This document shows, piece after piece, positions 22,738 through 30,664 of a stretch of 33,864 nucleotides of DNA (the stretch's first letter is position 1; every line of letters starts with the position of its first letter). The notes under the pieces were generated by a model, which was not told the DNA's origin, ran no database searches, and saw nothing but the letters and a program-made list of their open reading frames with translations. Source of the stretch: Kiritimatiellia bacterium (GTDB taxonomy: Bacteria > Verrucomicrobiota > Kiritimatiellia > RFP12 > UBA1067); assembly GCA_017447805.1 (NCBI GenBank), contig JAFSMR010000039.1, positions 1-33,864 of the forward strand. Reading direction: 5' to 3'. Both the position numbers and the translations under genes were made by a program.

Positions 22738-22822
22738 TTAGCCGTGTAGAACGTGTAGAAACACATAGAAAGAAGCGTCGGGACCATAAAATCTAGATGT
22801 TCTGTATGTTCTACACGGTTAA
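22738..22822 (+). repeat. long hairpin of the GTGTAGA family
   Basis: The arms 22738-22760 and 22800-22822 form 23 consecutive base pairs on the plus strand, 19 Watson-Crick and 4 G-U; all four departures would be mismatches on the minus strand. The loop is 39 nt. The arm sequence (TTAgCCGTGTAGAAC) matches the elements at 991, 11125 and 12007. It lies between the RHS fragment and the putative immunity gene. Confidence 0.75.
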
Positions 22823-22889
22823 AACAAGATCAAACTTATTTGTTGGCGCATCTATAGTAAGCGTCCTCATGTGGATAGACATTGGAGTT

Positions 22890-23294
22890 CTATTTTCCCC
22901 TCTGAATCTTTATTAAATCAAGATTTGGTGTGTCAGCCATTACCACCGTGCGACCTCCTCCGACCATCTTGCCGATATTTTTACGCCGGATAAAAGAAAC
23001 TGCCCAAACCCAATAATATTCTTTATCTTTCACTTCAGATATTTTTGTATTCTTGGATTTCATATAAATCCTATGATATGATATTTCGCAAATTTCCCAA
23101 TCACCTTCTTTATGCTCTTTAGACATATAGCTCTCAGCTTTTTGAACCACGTTGCTAAGTCCCACCGCATGTTCAGAGCTAAGTCTCAACGCATATTCAG
23201 AATTTGCCATCGGTGTGCTCCTGCTATATTGATCTGCAAGAATCACCAGTGCTAATATAGAGAAAACGCCTAGAACTAAACATTTAGGTTTCAT
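22890..23294 (-). CDS. small exported protein, possible immunity protein
   Basis: I do not recognise this 134-residue protein. It has an N-terminal hydrophobic segment (CLVLGVFSILALVILA, about 4-19) that acts as a signal anchor or an uncleaved membrane helix. A charged soluble part follows, rich in Lys and Glu, with IYMKSKNTKISEVKDKEYYWVWAVSFI near the middle. It starts only five bases after the RHS/JAMM-like toxin gene and is on the same strand. Toxin-immunity pairs are arranged this way, and a membrane-tethered immunity protein would fit. No other evidence supports the function. Confidence 0.5.
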   Translation of the reverse strand: MKPKCLVLGVFSILALVILADQYSRSTPMANSEYALRLSSEHAVGLSNVVQKAESYMSKEHKEGDWEICEISYHRIYMKSKNTKISEVKDKEYYWVWAVSFIRRKNIGKMVGGGRTVVMADTPNLDLIKIQRGK

Positions 23295-23299
23295 AATGA

Positions 23300-24390
23300 C
23301 TACAACCTCCCTCTATTAATCTCGCCCTCGCCGGGAATATATTGTTTGAATTGATCGCCCGGTGTGATTAAGTACAAATCTATATTATAGAATTTTGCAT
23401 AGTCTTTATCGTCATTGGAAAAATTCTCATTGTCATAACGAGGATCGTTGCCTCCATGTGTGTGCCATGATGCCACCCAGATACTATCACTTGGGCATGG
23501 GGCATTACTTGGCTGACAATTACTGAGATTTCCCATGGTCTGTGTAGTAAAGTATTTCCATTTGCCCTTTTCACAGATTTTGCACACGCATCCACAAAAT
23601 TCTCTATTCATACGCTTTGCCCTAGGGTTTATATGTCGCCCTCTTCTTCGGACCGCATAAGTCGGATTGTTGTATTTATTATAATACGATGATGTATGCA
23701 TGCCAAGATAATCTACCCACAATGATGAATTGTTCAGTAAAAAAAGATATTCGTTGATTGATACACTTACTAATTCTTCATTTTCATAACCAAGCCATCG
23801 CACATCCGATAGATCATAGTGCCTATAATTATAGTACATAAGTTCTAATAAGTCGTCTGCATATTCACTACTGAACCTAAACGGATTGTACTCGCGGAAG
23901 TCGTACGCCGTCACGGGTGTGCTACGCGTCGCCGCAGTGACCGCGCCGAAGGGAGCGTACTCGTAGTACGCCGCGATTCCGTTCGCCTGCTGGAAGAAGA
24001 CGAGCTCAGACATGTTCTTGTTTCCGTCGTGCGTGTAGAACATGGAGTACTGCCCGTACTTCTGCAGGACGAGCGGACGCGTCGCCACTGGCTCTGTTGG
24101 ATCCCATCCGAAGGCGAGGTCAACCGCGTTGTTGTTCGCGGCATCTAGTTGCTGGACGCAGAGGTACCCGTCATATACGAAACGATGATGGGTGTTGGTA
24201 GTACCGCCAACTGTCTCTACATACTCCACCCTGCGTCCCATCCGGTCGAACTTCATCACAATGTTCGTGGAGCCGCAGGTCCAGGATACCGGCCTGTTCT
24301 CCCCGTTGTAGGCACCTGCCACACGCCGGTCGAAGTCCTTACGAGCGTCTGGTTGCCGTCCAGGTCGAATATGGGAATAAATTCCTCGCG
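23300..24390 (-). pseudogene. 5'-truncated, frameshifted RHS protein with JAMM-like toxin tip
   Basis: The main frame encodes the RHS core end (YNGENRPVSW..., KFDRMGRRVEYVE, YDGYLCVQQLDA, GNKNMSELVFFQQANGIAAYYEYAPFG, NPFRFSSEYADDLLELMYYNYRHYD). A variable tip of about 150 residues follows. The tip contains ASWHTHGGNDPRYDNENFSNDD, whose HxH...SxxD pattern (His325, His327, Ser340, Asp343 of the longest frame) resembles JAMM/DUF4329-type toxin domains. The expected upstream RHS text (IPIFDLDGNQTLVRTSTGVWQV) lies in another minus frame and joins YNGENRPV near 24311-24317. One base is therefore missing. A stop at 24409-24411 and intergenic-type sequence follow. The usual RDP motif is also altered. 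It is likely a relic or silent cassette. Confidence 0.75.
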
Positions 24391-24434
24391 CAGAGACGCA
24401 GAGGTTATTCAATGTTGCCATTGTTGCCATTTCC

Positions 24435-24476
24435 AATTTCTAATTTCTAATTCCTAATTTCTAATTTCTAATTTCT
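24435..24476. repeat. AATTTCT heptamer microsatellite
   Basis: Six tandem copies of AATTTCT (one is AATTCCT) run from 24435 to 24476, between the RHS relic and glf. Phase variation by slippage is conceivable, but the tract is not inside a gene. The hairpin GGCGC-gaa-GCGCC at 24500-24512 lies just beyond it and could act as a weak terminator for glf. Confidence 0.85.
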
Positions 24477-24518
24477 ATGAACTTTCTGAACAACTGAACG
24501 GCGCGAAGCGCCCTGAAC

Positions 24519-25604
24519 TTACTCGATATCAAGATCGAGGGCGGCTTCAATTGAGCGATCCATATCGAAATATTTGTAGGCGCCGAGTCTACCGCCGATA
24601 TGCAAAAGAGGATATTTTTCCTTTTCTTTGCGATATAGCGCGACAAGTTCGCGCGAAGAAGCGTCGTCGATCGGATAATATGGCTCATCGCCCATCTGCC
24701 ATGACTTAGGGTATTCACGCATTATAATCGTCTTCGGGCAATTGAACGCGCGCTCGTCTTCGGGATGATAATGCTTGAATTCGTGAATTCGCGTGTATGG
24801 AATATCGCCCTCGGTGTAGTTCACGACGCTTGTGCCTTGCCAATCGCGAACAGGAAGCTTTTCTTGCTCGAAGCGAAGAGAACGCCAAGGTAGAGCGCCG
24901 AATTTATTCGCAAAAAGCGCATCGATGGGCGCAGAGCTATAAATCGGGACTCGCGGCAGAATTTCCCCGCCGGCTTTGAAGAGACCTGCCTCCAACACTA
25001 GCGACGTATCGAGCTTGAGCATAATTAAAGGATGATCGACAATCCGCCGGAAGAATTCGTTATATCCTTCTAGAGGAATACCCTGCCAAGGATCGCTGAA
25101 ATAATCGATATTCCAATTCCTTCTTACGGGCAAACGAGAAATAATAGAAGAATCGATTTCCTCTGGCGCTCTACCCCACTGCTTCGAAGTATAGCCACGG
25201 AAGAAAGCGTCAAAAAGCGCCTGCTGATTGCCGGTATCTTTCATAAATTCTTCTGCTTCTTGAGGACCCATTTCGCGAGAGAAGAATTTATTTATCAATG
25301 CCAGCCCAATCGGCAAGAAATACATCTTTCCTTTATAGGCGGCCAATACCTTGTGATGATAAGAATTGAAGGAAGTAAAGCGATTGGCAAATTCCCAAAC
25401 TTTCGGAATTTTCGTATGGAAGATATGCGAGCCGTATAGATGAATTTCGATATTCGTCTCATCATCGATTTCACATCTGACATTTCCGCCGATAAACGAG
25501 CGTTTATCGATCAACAGGACCTTTCTGCCCTTCTCGGCGAGGCGCCTAGCTACTACACAGCCCCAAATTCCCGCTCCAGCGACTACTGCATCAATATCGG
25601 CCAT
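24519..25604 (-). CDS. glf: UDP-galactopyranose mutase
   Basis: This 361-residue flavoenzyme interconverts UDP-galactopyranose and UDP-galactofuranose for surface polysaccharide synthesis. The FAD-binding motif VAGAGIWGCVVAR (8-20) and the second signature IDKRSFIGGN (32-41) are clear. LYGSHIFHTKIPKVWEFANRF (about 57-77) and GYTSKQWG (about 135-142) are the substrate-binding and flap segments of the family. The length is normal. AGAGAGGAAA precedes the ATG. It is the last gene of the run manA > transporter > glf, so sugar-nucleotide supply (mannose-6-phosphate isomerase, galactofuranose) may be a shared theme. Confidence 0.95.
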   Translation of the reverse strand: MADIDAVVAGAGIWGCVVARRLAEKGRKVLLIDKRSFIGGNVRCEIDDETNIEIHLYGSHIFHTKIPKVWEFANRFTSFNSYHHKVLAAYKGKMYFLPIGLALINKFFSREMGPQEAEEFMKDTGNQQALFDAFFRGYTSKQWGRAPEEIDSSIISRLPVRRNWNIDYFSDPWQGIPLEGYNEFFRRIVDHPLIMLKLDTSLVLEAGLFKAGGEILPRVPIYSSAPIDALFANKFGALPWRSLRFEQEKLPVRDWQGTSVVNYTEGDIPYTRIHEFKHYHPEDERAFNCPKTIIMREYPKSWQMGDEPYYPIDDASSRELVALYRKEKEKYPLLHIGGRLGAYKYFDMDRSIEAALDLDIE

Positions 25605-25638
25605 ATCAAAATTTCCTCTCTTATCTTCGGCTAGTTAC

Positions 25639-27858
25639 CTATTGTAGAAAAATTCTCTTGAAATTCACGTTTTCCGCGGCCAAGACGAATACTGGCGAAT
25701 TGAGTCTCGCCGCGCCTTGGCGCATGGTCTCGAAATAATCTCGCCATGAAGAAAATTCCTCATCGCTCGCAGGCGCGCGAAGTCCCATTAAAGTTATGGC
25801 AGATTCGCTGGAGTTTGCGACGATTGCATCGAGGAAATATTCGCTTTCGCTAGATTCGACGATTCTGATCTTCGCCTTTACCCTGGCTTCTTGCAGAAAA
25901 GCTTCAAGTATTCCCCTTACTTCCTCTGGGGTGCGGCGTTGGATAATAGTGTTGATTCTAAGTTCTTTGCCTCGCCACTTTTCGCCACGCGCGAGGAGAT
26001 AGGCTAGCGCTAGCATGAGGCCGCCATTTTCATTCGCCCCACGCCACCATATATCAATGTAGGGCTTTTCTTCTTCACCTTCTTCTTCTTTCTTGTCGCC
26101 GACGATTATCAGATTTCTGCCATAAGAATCGATTTGGCGGAAAAGATATGCAAAATCGGACGAATGCTCTTGTTCTGGGAAGCCGAATACAATCGTGTTG
26201 GGCGTAATTGGTCCGAAGCCATAGCAACGAACGAGTTCTTCCATTGCTTGCCACTGATTTTGATGCGGCAGAATTTTCACTTCCGCTTCCATCCCGATTT
26301 TTTCCGCAGTGCGGAAAACGGAATCTTTGATCTCGTTCGGCAGTGCTCGAGACGCGGCATTTTCCGGTATGATTGATGCAAGCGTAATCAAGCTTCTACC
26401 AGAAGAAATTTCACGGACAAGTTCGAGCATTCTCGTACCTTGGACAGGCAAGCGAAGCATCACGAGGAAGTTCGGCCTCCAGTTGCGCTCTAAAAAGGCA
26501 GACTTGCCGCTAATGCGCCGCAAGCCGAAGCGCACCATGCTGGCGAAGATACCGGTTCTCATATCCCCCCAGCCCGCTCTAAGCGAACGGCTCTTTGCAA
26601 TATAGAAAATTGCAAGCTCCACGATAAGCGCAACAAGCGTCCAGCCAGGGCTGATCATGAACATCACGGCTAGGCACCCCAAAAAGCCGATGAAAGAAAG
26701 CCACGCTTTTACTCTGAACGAAGGCCTCCACGACGGATTGGACATCGCTTCTTCCAGCGCAGCAGAAAGATTCAACAATCCGTATGTCGAAAGATTAAAT
26801 AGCGTCAGGACAGGCGCAAGGATATTGATATCGCCAAAATATACCGCAACCGCGGCGACCCCAAACACGAAAATCGCCGCATATCGCGGTTCATCGGTTT
26901 GCGAAAAACCTTTTGCGAAAATGCGTGGCGCGAGTCTATCGCGAGCTAGCGCCTGAAAGACTCTTGGCGCTACAAGAAAACTGCCGATTGCGCTAGATAA
27001 TGTTGCGGCCAATACTCCAAGCAAAATAGGCGTCTTCCATTTAGCGCATTTGCCGAGGATCATCGTATCGTATCTAAGAAGATAATCATCGCTGACGAAA
27101 GAATTCAAGGCTATGGGGATTGTCATATATATTACCCAGCCTACCAATACTGCCGTGAGTGTGCCGCGAGGGATTGATTTTGCCGGGTCTTTTAGGTCGC
27201 CGGACATTCCAAGCCCCGAAAGAATACCGGTCACTGCCGGGAAGAACACGGCGAATACTACCCAGAAATCTTCTCGCGGAACCGCGGCCTCGCGTGCCGC
27301 CGCGCTCATTGATTCCATATCAACCGGCGTCGAGCCAAGAAAAAACGATATCAAAGAAAGCACTATGGCGCCCATGATTACATATTGCGATTTTAGCGCT
27401 ATATCGGCAGATAGCGTAGATACGACAACGATTGCGCCTAGGGTAATCATCGATAATAGGCGAACATCGAGAGTCGACACAAATGGAAGATTCGATTGAA
27501 TCAAAGCTTCGGAAAAGCCGGCGATATAAAACGAAACTGCTATCGCTTGCGAAAACGCTAGCGGCAAGCCAAACGCAGCTCCGGCTTCCGGCCCTAGCGA
27601 ACGCGACAGAATAAAATACGCCCCGCCGCATTTCACGCGCATATTCGTTGCGAGGGCAGAAATCGAAAGCCCGGTAAGGAAAGTAATTATACTTCCCATC
27701 GTAACAATCGCAAGCGAAGAGGCTAGCCCTACATTACCAAGCATCCAGCCGAAGCGTAGATACATAACTACGCCTATAATCGTCAATATGCTAGGTGTAA
27801 AGACACCTTGAAAAGTCCCGAAAGAATAGCCGGATGAGCTTACGGTCTTTTTCGCCAT
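25639..27858 (-). CDS. SLC12-type cation-chloride/amino acid permease
   Basis: This 739-residue protein has an APC-fold membrane half (about 1-430, some 12 helices). It opens with FGTFQGVFTPSILTIIGVVMYLRFGWMLGN, the diagnostic first helix of bacterial SLC12 (Na-K-Cl cotransporter-like) proteins. The cytoplasmic C-terminal half (about 450-739) resembles the SLC12 C-terminal domain with two Rossmann-like lobes (e.g. IIVGDKKEEEGEEEKPYIDIWWRG). It probably moves potassium, chloride or amino acids across the inner membrane. It starts two bases after manA and uses AAAGG as its ribosome binding site. Confidence 0.85.
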   Translation of the reverse strand: MAKKTVSSSGYSFGTFQGVFTPSILTIIGVVMYLRFGWMLGNVGLASSLAIVTMGSIITFLTGLSISALATNMRVKCGGAYFILSRSLGPEAGAAFGLPLAFSQAIAVSFYIAGFSEALIQSNLPFVSTLDVRLLSMITLGAIVVVSTLSADIALKSQYVIMGAIVLSLISFFLGSTPVDMESMSAAAREAAVPREDFWVVFAVFFPAVTGILSGLGMSGDLKDPAKSIPRGTLTAVLVGWVIYMTIPIALNSFVSDDYLLRYDTMILGKCAKWKTPILLGVLAATLSSAIGSFLVAPRVFQALARDRLAPRIFAKGFSQTDEPRYAAIFVFGVAAVAVYFGDINILAPVLTLFNLSTYGLLNLSAALEEAMSNPSWRPSFRVKAWLSFIGFLGCLAVMFMISPGWTLVALIVELAIFYIAKSRSLRAGWGDMRTGIFASMVRFGLRRISGKSAFLERNWRPNFLVMLRLPVQGTRMLELVREISSGRSLITLASIIPENAASRALPNEIKDSVFRTAEKIGMEAEVKILPHQNQWQAMEELVRCYGFGPITPNTIVFGFPEQEHSSDFAYLFRQIDSYGRNLIIVGDKKEEEGEEEKPYIDIWWRGANENGGLMLALAYLLARGEKWRGKELRINTIIQRRTPEEVRGILEAFLQEARVKAKIRIVESSESEYFLDAIVANSSESAITLMGLRAPASDEEFSSWRDYFETMRQGAARLNSPVFVLAAENVNFKRIFLQ

Positions 27859-27860
27859 CT

Positions 27861-28685
27861 TTACCTTTCGAGTTTACAATCCGATTTTGTAACAAGAACT
27901 TCGGCGCCATCGCCATCCAGCTCGAAATCGTCGCCATCGAGTACCATCAACGAGGAGCCTTGTGGATATTCGACGCCCGCGAGATAAAACGACCCCGAGA
28001 ATGCGTAAAGAATCGTATAGCCCTTGCCGCAGATTCTCTGTTTGGGGTCTATCTTTATTCGCTTGAAATCAAAATATTTGCAAGATATATCGTGGAAGAT
28101 TTCAGGCTCCTCAATATCGTAATCTATCGAATAGAGGGCTTGGGCCAAATGGAGTTCGCGCGGTTTGCCGTCCGTGCCGAGTCTTCCCCAATCGTAGAAA
28201 CGAAATGTAGTATCGGCGCTTTGCTGAACTTCGTATATAAAAGTATTATCGCCAATCGCGTGGACCATTCCGCCTGGTATGAAGATGGCATCGCCCCTCT
28301 TTAATTCTCTCTTCACGAGCAAATGCTCAATCGTACCATTGCGAGCAGCCTCTTCTACTTCAATGCGCTTCACTCTGCTCTTCAACCCCGCCCAGACGAA
28401 TCCATCATTAAGCGCGCACCACATTTCCGTCTTCGCTTCGCCGCCGAAAAACTTTTGGGTCTTTTCATTCGGATGGACCTGGACAGATAGACGCGTTTTT
28501 GCATTAATGGTTTTTACCAAAATATGCAAATCGGGGGCGATTTCGGCAAGCGAGCGCCCTTTGTAAATACCCTTCGCTACCCTGCAAGGCGAATTCTTGT
28601 GAATACTTACAAGCCAATCTTCACTACCCCAAATAACCTCGCGGCGATTAGGCAAAAATTCTAGTATCCTATCTTCTATCTTCAT
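27861..28685 (-). CDS. manA: mannose-6-phosphate isomerase, class I
   Basis: This 274-residue cupin converts mannose-6-phosphate to fructose-6-phosphate. The metal-binding region LSVQVHPNEKTQKFFGGEAKTEMW and the sequence GDAIFIPGGMVHAIGDNTFIYEVQQSADTTFRFYDWGR are typical of the short (Bacillus-like) type I enzymes. GTG and TTG codons precede the ATG in frame (28691, 28688), but the ATG at 28685 begins the conserved MKIEDRILEFLPN. The promoter's TATAAT is ten bases upstream, so the leader is only a few nucleotides. The product feeds GDP-mannose and exopolysaccharide synthesis, consistent with the nearby glf. Confidence 0.92.
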   Translation of the reverse strand: MKIEDRILEFLPNRREVIWGSEDWLVSIHKNSPCRVAKGIYKGRSLAEIAPDLHILVKTINAKTRLSVQVHPNEKTQKFFGGEAKTEMWCALNDGFVWAGLKSRVKRIEVEEAARNGTIEHLLVKRELKRGDAIFIPGGMVHAIGDNTFIYEVQQSADTTFRFYDWGRLGTDGKPRELHLAQALYSIDYDIEEPEIFHDISCKYFDFKRIKIDPKQRICGKGYTILYAFSGSFYLAGVEYPQGSSLMVLDGDDFELDGDGAEVLVTKSDCKLER

Positions 28686-28695
28686 CAACACGCAT

Positions 28696-28725
28696 ATTAT
28701 ACACTATTTCTGGCTGTTCCTGCAA
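28696..28725 (-). promoter_or_regulatory. near-leaderless promoter of manA
   Basis: On the minus strand, TTGCAG (28720-28725), an 18-nt spacer and TATAAT (28696-28701) lie in the nth-manA gap. The ATG is ten bases after TATAAT, so the transcript should have a leader of only about three to four nucleotides. Confidence 0.6.
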
Positions 28726-28738
28726 GTAGGAATAATAA

Positions 28739-29398
28739 TTATCTCGATTTCGACTGAGTACAGAATTTTGCGATGGGACAGCCATCGCATTTCGGATGAA
28801 CTGGCGCACAACGAGTCTGTCCGAACGATACAAGATATGAATTCCAAGTTTTCCAGTAGCGCTTTGGCAGAATTTTTCGCAAGGCCATTTCTGTTTCGAA
28901 TGGCGTTTTGGTATTGACGAGCGCGAGCCGATTCGAAATTCTATGAACATGAACATCTACACAAATCGCCGACAAATCAAACCCCACGGCAACAGTAAGA
29001 TTAGCGGTTTTGCGTCCCACCCCCGGAAGTTCGCAAAGTTCCTCTACAGTCTTTGGCAAGACCCCTCCAAAGCGCTCGCGCAAGACTTTGGGTAGCTCCT
29101 TCAAATGCCGCGCTTTATCACGATAAAAGCCTACTGGATATATGGCTTTAGAAATCTCATCCTCGCTGAGGCGCTCAAGGTCCTCTAGAACGAACAGCTT
29201 CCCTTTCGCGAGTGCGAACAGGCGCTTCACTGCGCCTGTCGTGCAAGCATCTTTGGTTCGCGCAGAAAGAATCGTGCCCACTAAGACGCAAAATGGATCA
29301 TGGGTATGCGCCTCAATCAACTCTATTATAGGCGCCGAATGACTCTGAAATTCTTTCTTTAAGGCTTTATTAACTTCCGGAATATCACAAATTTGCAT
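28739..29398 (-). CDS. nth: endonuclease III
   Basis: This 219-residue DNA glycosylase/AP lyase removes oxidised pyrimidines. The helix-hairpin-helix LPGVGRKTANLTVAV carries the catalytic lysine, and VDVHVHRISNRL carries the catalytic aspartate. A [4Fe-4S] cluster motif C-x6-C-x2-C-x5-C (CAPVHPKC, CDGC, CPIAKFC) closes the protein. The family start is MQICDIP at 29398; a TTG at 29410 is in frame but less likely. The gene follows the candidate structured RNA by a few bases, so its expression may depend on read-through or on an element in that RNA. Confidence 0.94.
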   Translation of the reverse strand: MQICDIPEVNKALKKEFQSHSAPIIELIEAHTHDPFCVLVGTILSARTKDACTTGAVKRLFALAKGKLFVLEDLERLSEDEISKAIYPVGFYRDKARHLKELPKVLRERFGGVLPKTVEELCELPGVGRKTANLTVAVGFDLSAICVDVHVHRISNRLALVNTKTPFETEMALRKILPKRYWKTWNSYLVSFGQTRCAPVHPKCDGCPIAKFCTQSKSR

Positions 29399-29409
29399 AA
29401 TTTTACACA

Positions 29410-29589
29410 ATATAAAGGGCGCGACTCACCTTACGTTTCAAGCGAGGCCCTGGAACAGCCTATTACATACGCAAGAGAGTCACGCCCAAATGACGTTTCC
29501 ATTCTCTTGGCCCGTAATATGAAACTTCGTCCAGTTCTCGCTCGAGCCCAAAGTCAAGATTGCTATTACTTTCGCTTTCTCAACTTTCC
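29410..29589 (-). ncRNA. candidate structured RNA, about 180 nt, upstream of nth
   Basis: Three stems can be read on the minus strand. The 3' stem pairs 29477-29487 with 29417-29427 (11 bp, including one G-U), extended by an inner 6-bp helix (29469-29474 with 29431-29436, one G-U). A 5' stem pairs AAGUUGAG with CUUGACUU (two G-U). A middle UUGACUUU can alternatively pair with the downstream AAACGUCA, so the upper part has competing forms. In all three stems the G-U positions would be mismatches on the plus strand, so the minus strand is the RNA. The 3' stem is followed by UUUAUAUU, a weak terminator-like run. I do not recognise the RNA class. It could be a small RNA or a leader of nth. Confidence 0.5.
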
Positions 29590-29595
29590 AGCCAT

Positions 29596-29625
29596 ATTAT
29601 AACATTTTTTGTTAGGCTATGTCTA
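29596..29625 (-). promoter_or_regulatory. strong promoter of the candidate RNA
   Basis: On the minus strand, TAGACA (29620-29625), an 18-nt spacer and TATAAT (29596-29601) differ from consensus by one base in the -35. The expected start is near 29589, about 190 nt before the nth ATG. Confidence 0.65.
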
Positions 29626-29683
29626 GTGGGAATTTTAAATATTTTTGGGCTCCTGCCGCGCGTTCAGGATGTTCAGATGTTCA

Positions 29684-29719
29684 GGCCATAAAGAAACGGG
29701 GCGCCGCAATTGCGACGCC
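29684..29719 (-). terminator. terminator of rpsL-rpsG
   Basis: GGCGTCGC-AATT-GCGGCGCC (minus strand, 29719-29700) forms an 8-bp stem with one G-U and is followed by CCGTTTCTTTATGG. It lies 33 bp after the rpsG stop. The G-U would be C-A on the other strand, supporting minus-strand use. Bases 29626-29683 carry TTCAGGATGTTCAGATGTTCAG, a CATCTGAAC-family text. Confidence 0.65.
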
Positions 29720-29752
29720 TCGAATCGTGAACGGGAAAAGCAGTAGGTCCCT

Positions 29753-30277
29753 TTAGCCGTTAGAGTTACCCCAAGCGTAGTGAGCGAACGCCTTGTTGGC
29801 CTGAGCCATCTTATGGACGTCGTCACGCTTCTTGATTACACTGCCCTGTCCGAGGAACGCATCGATAACTTCTGCGGCGACAGCTGCTGGCATGCCCATG
29901 CCGTGGCGGCCAGATGCATACTGAGTCGTCCAACGAAGCGCGAGCGAGAGCTGACGATTCGGGGCGATCGGTACAGGAACCGGGTAGGTGGTTCCGCCAA
30001 CGCGGCGAGTCTTAACCTCGACCTGCGGCTTCATGTTATCGATAGACGCAGAAAGGATTTCGAGAGGGTCTGTATAGGCCTTTTCTTCCTTCGTGAACTT
30101 CGCAGGATCTTTCTCTACGGCTTCTTTGAGTTTATCAATGGCGCCATAGACAATTCTTTCGGCGACAGACTTCTTGCCGTCCTTCATGATTACGCGAATC
30201 ATGTGAGCGACGAGCTCGGAGTTGTACTTAGGATCCAAAGAAACGCGTTTTACTATTTTTCTAGCTCTGCGTGACAT
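29753..30277 (-). CDS. rpsG: 30S ribosomal protein S7
   Basis: This 174-residue S7 begins MSRRARKIVKRVSLDPKYNSELVAHMIRVIMKDGKKSVAERIVYGA. It carries the usual RVGGTTYPVPVPI and RHGMGMPAAVAAEVIDAFLGQGSVIKKRDDVHKMAQANKAFAHYAW. It is longer than the usual 156 residues because of an insertion, KDPAKFTKEEKAYTD-like, near residues 55-70. It binds the 3' major domain of 16S rRNA and initiates head assembly. AGGAAGGGAAG precedes the ATG, inside the end of rpsL. There is no fusA or tuf after it. Confidence 0.97.
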   Translation of the reverse strand: MSRRARKIVKRVSLDPKYNSELVAHMIRVIMKDGKKSVAERIVYGAIDKLKEAVEKDPAKFTKEEKAYTDPLEILSASIDNMKPQVEVKTRRVGGTTYPVPVPIAPNRQLSLALRWTTQYASGRHGMGMPAAVAAEVIDAFLGQGSVIKKRDDVHKMAQANKAFAHYAWGNSNG

Positions 30278-30280
30278 GGC

Positions 30281-30664
30281 TTACTTCCCTTCCTTCTTCT
30301 GACGCTTCATACCGTATTTCGAACGGCTGCGGTTACGACCTGCTACGCCGAGGGAGTCGAGCTTACCACGAACGATGTGGTAACGGACACCAGGCAAGTC
30401 TTTTACACGGCCACCACGAACGAGAACAACGGAGTGTTCCTGAAGATTATGGCCTTCGCCAGGAATGTAAGCCGTTACTTCGTAGCCGCTTGTAAGACGC
30501 ACACGAGCGACCTTACGAAGAGCCGAGTTAGGCTTCTTAGGAGTCATCGTCTTCACGACGAGACATACACCGCGGCGCTGAGGACACGCCTTCAACGCGG
30601 GCGATTTCGAATGCTTTGCCAAGGGATGTCTACCCTTGCGAATCAACTGATTAATTGTCGGCAT
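30281..30664 (-). CDS. rpsL: 30S ribosomal protein S12
   Basis: This 127-residue S12 is complete: [72 protein letters not shown]. The loops containing the streptomycin-related lysines (PKKPNSAL; the equivalents of Lys42 and Lys87) have the usual wild-type Lys. It abuts the helicase stop codon (TAA-ATG, no gap) and is 3 bp from rpsG. An AAAGGAAAAG ribosome binding site lies inside the helicase end. Confidence 0.97.
   Translation of the reverse strand: MPTINQLIRKGRHPLAKHSKSPALKACPQRRGVCLVVKTMTPKKPNSALRKVARVRLTSGYEVTAYIPGEGHNLQEHSVVLVRGGRVKDLPGVRYHIVRGKLDSLGVAGRNRSRSKYGMKRQKKEGK

Noticed and set aside
29399..29410. TTG start of nth at 29410
   Set aside because: The extra four residues are outside the conserved family start, and the ATG at 29398 is a normal start.
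29417..29487. tRNA gene (71 nt with paired ends)
   Set aside because: The ends pair well, but there is no anticodon arm, no GTTCGA-like T-loop and no cloverleaf. The long continuous stem fits a hairpin.
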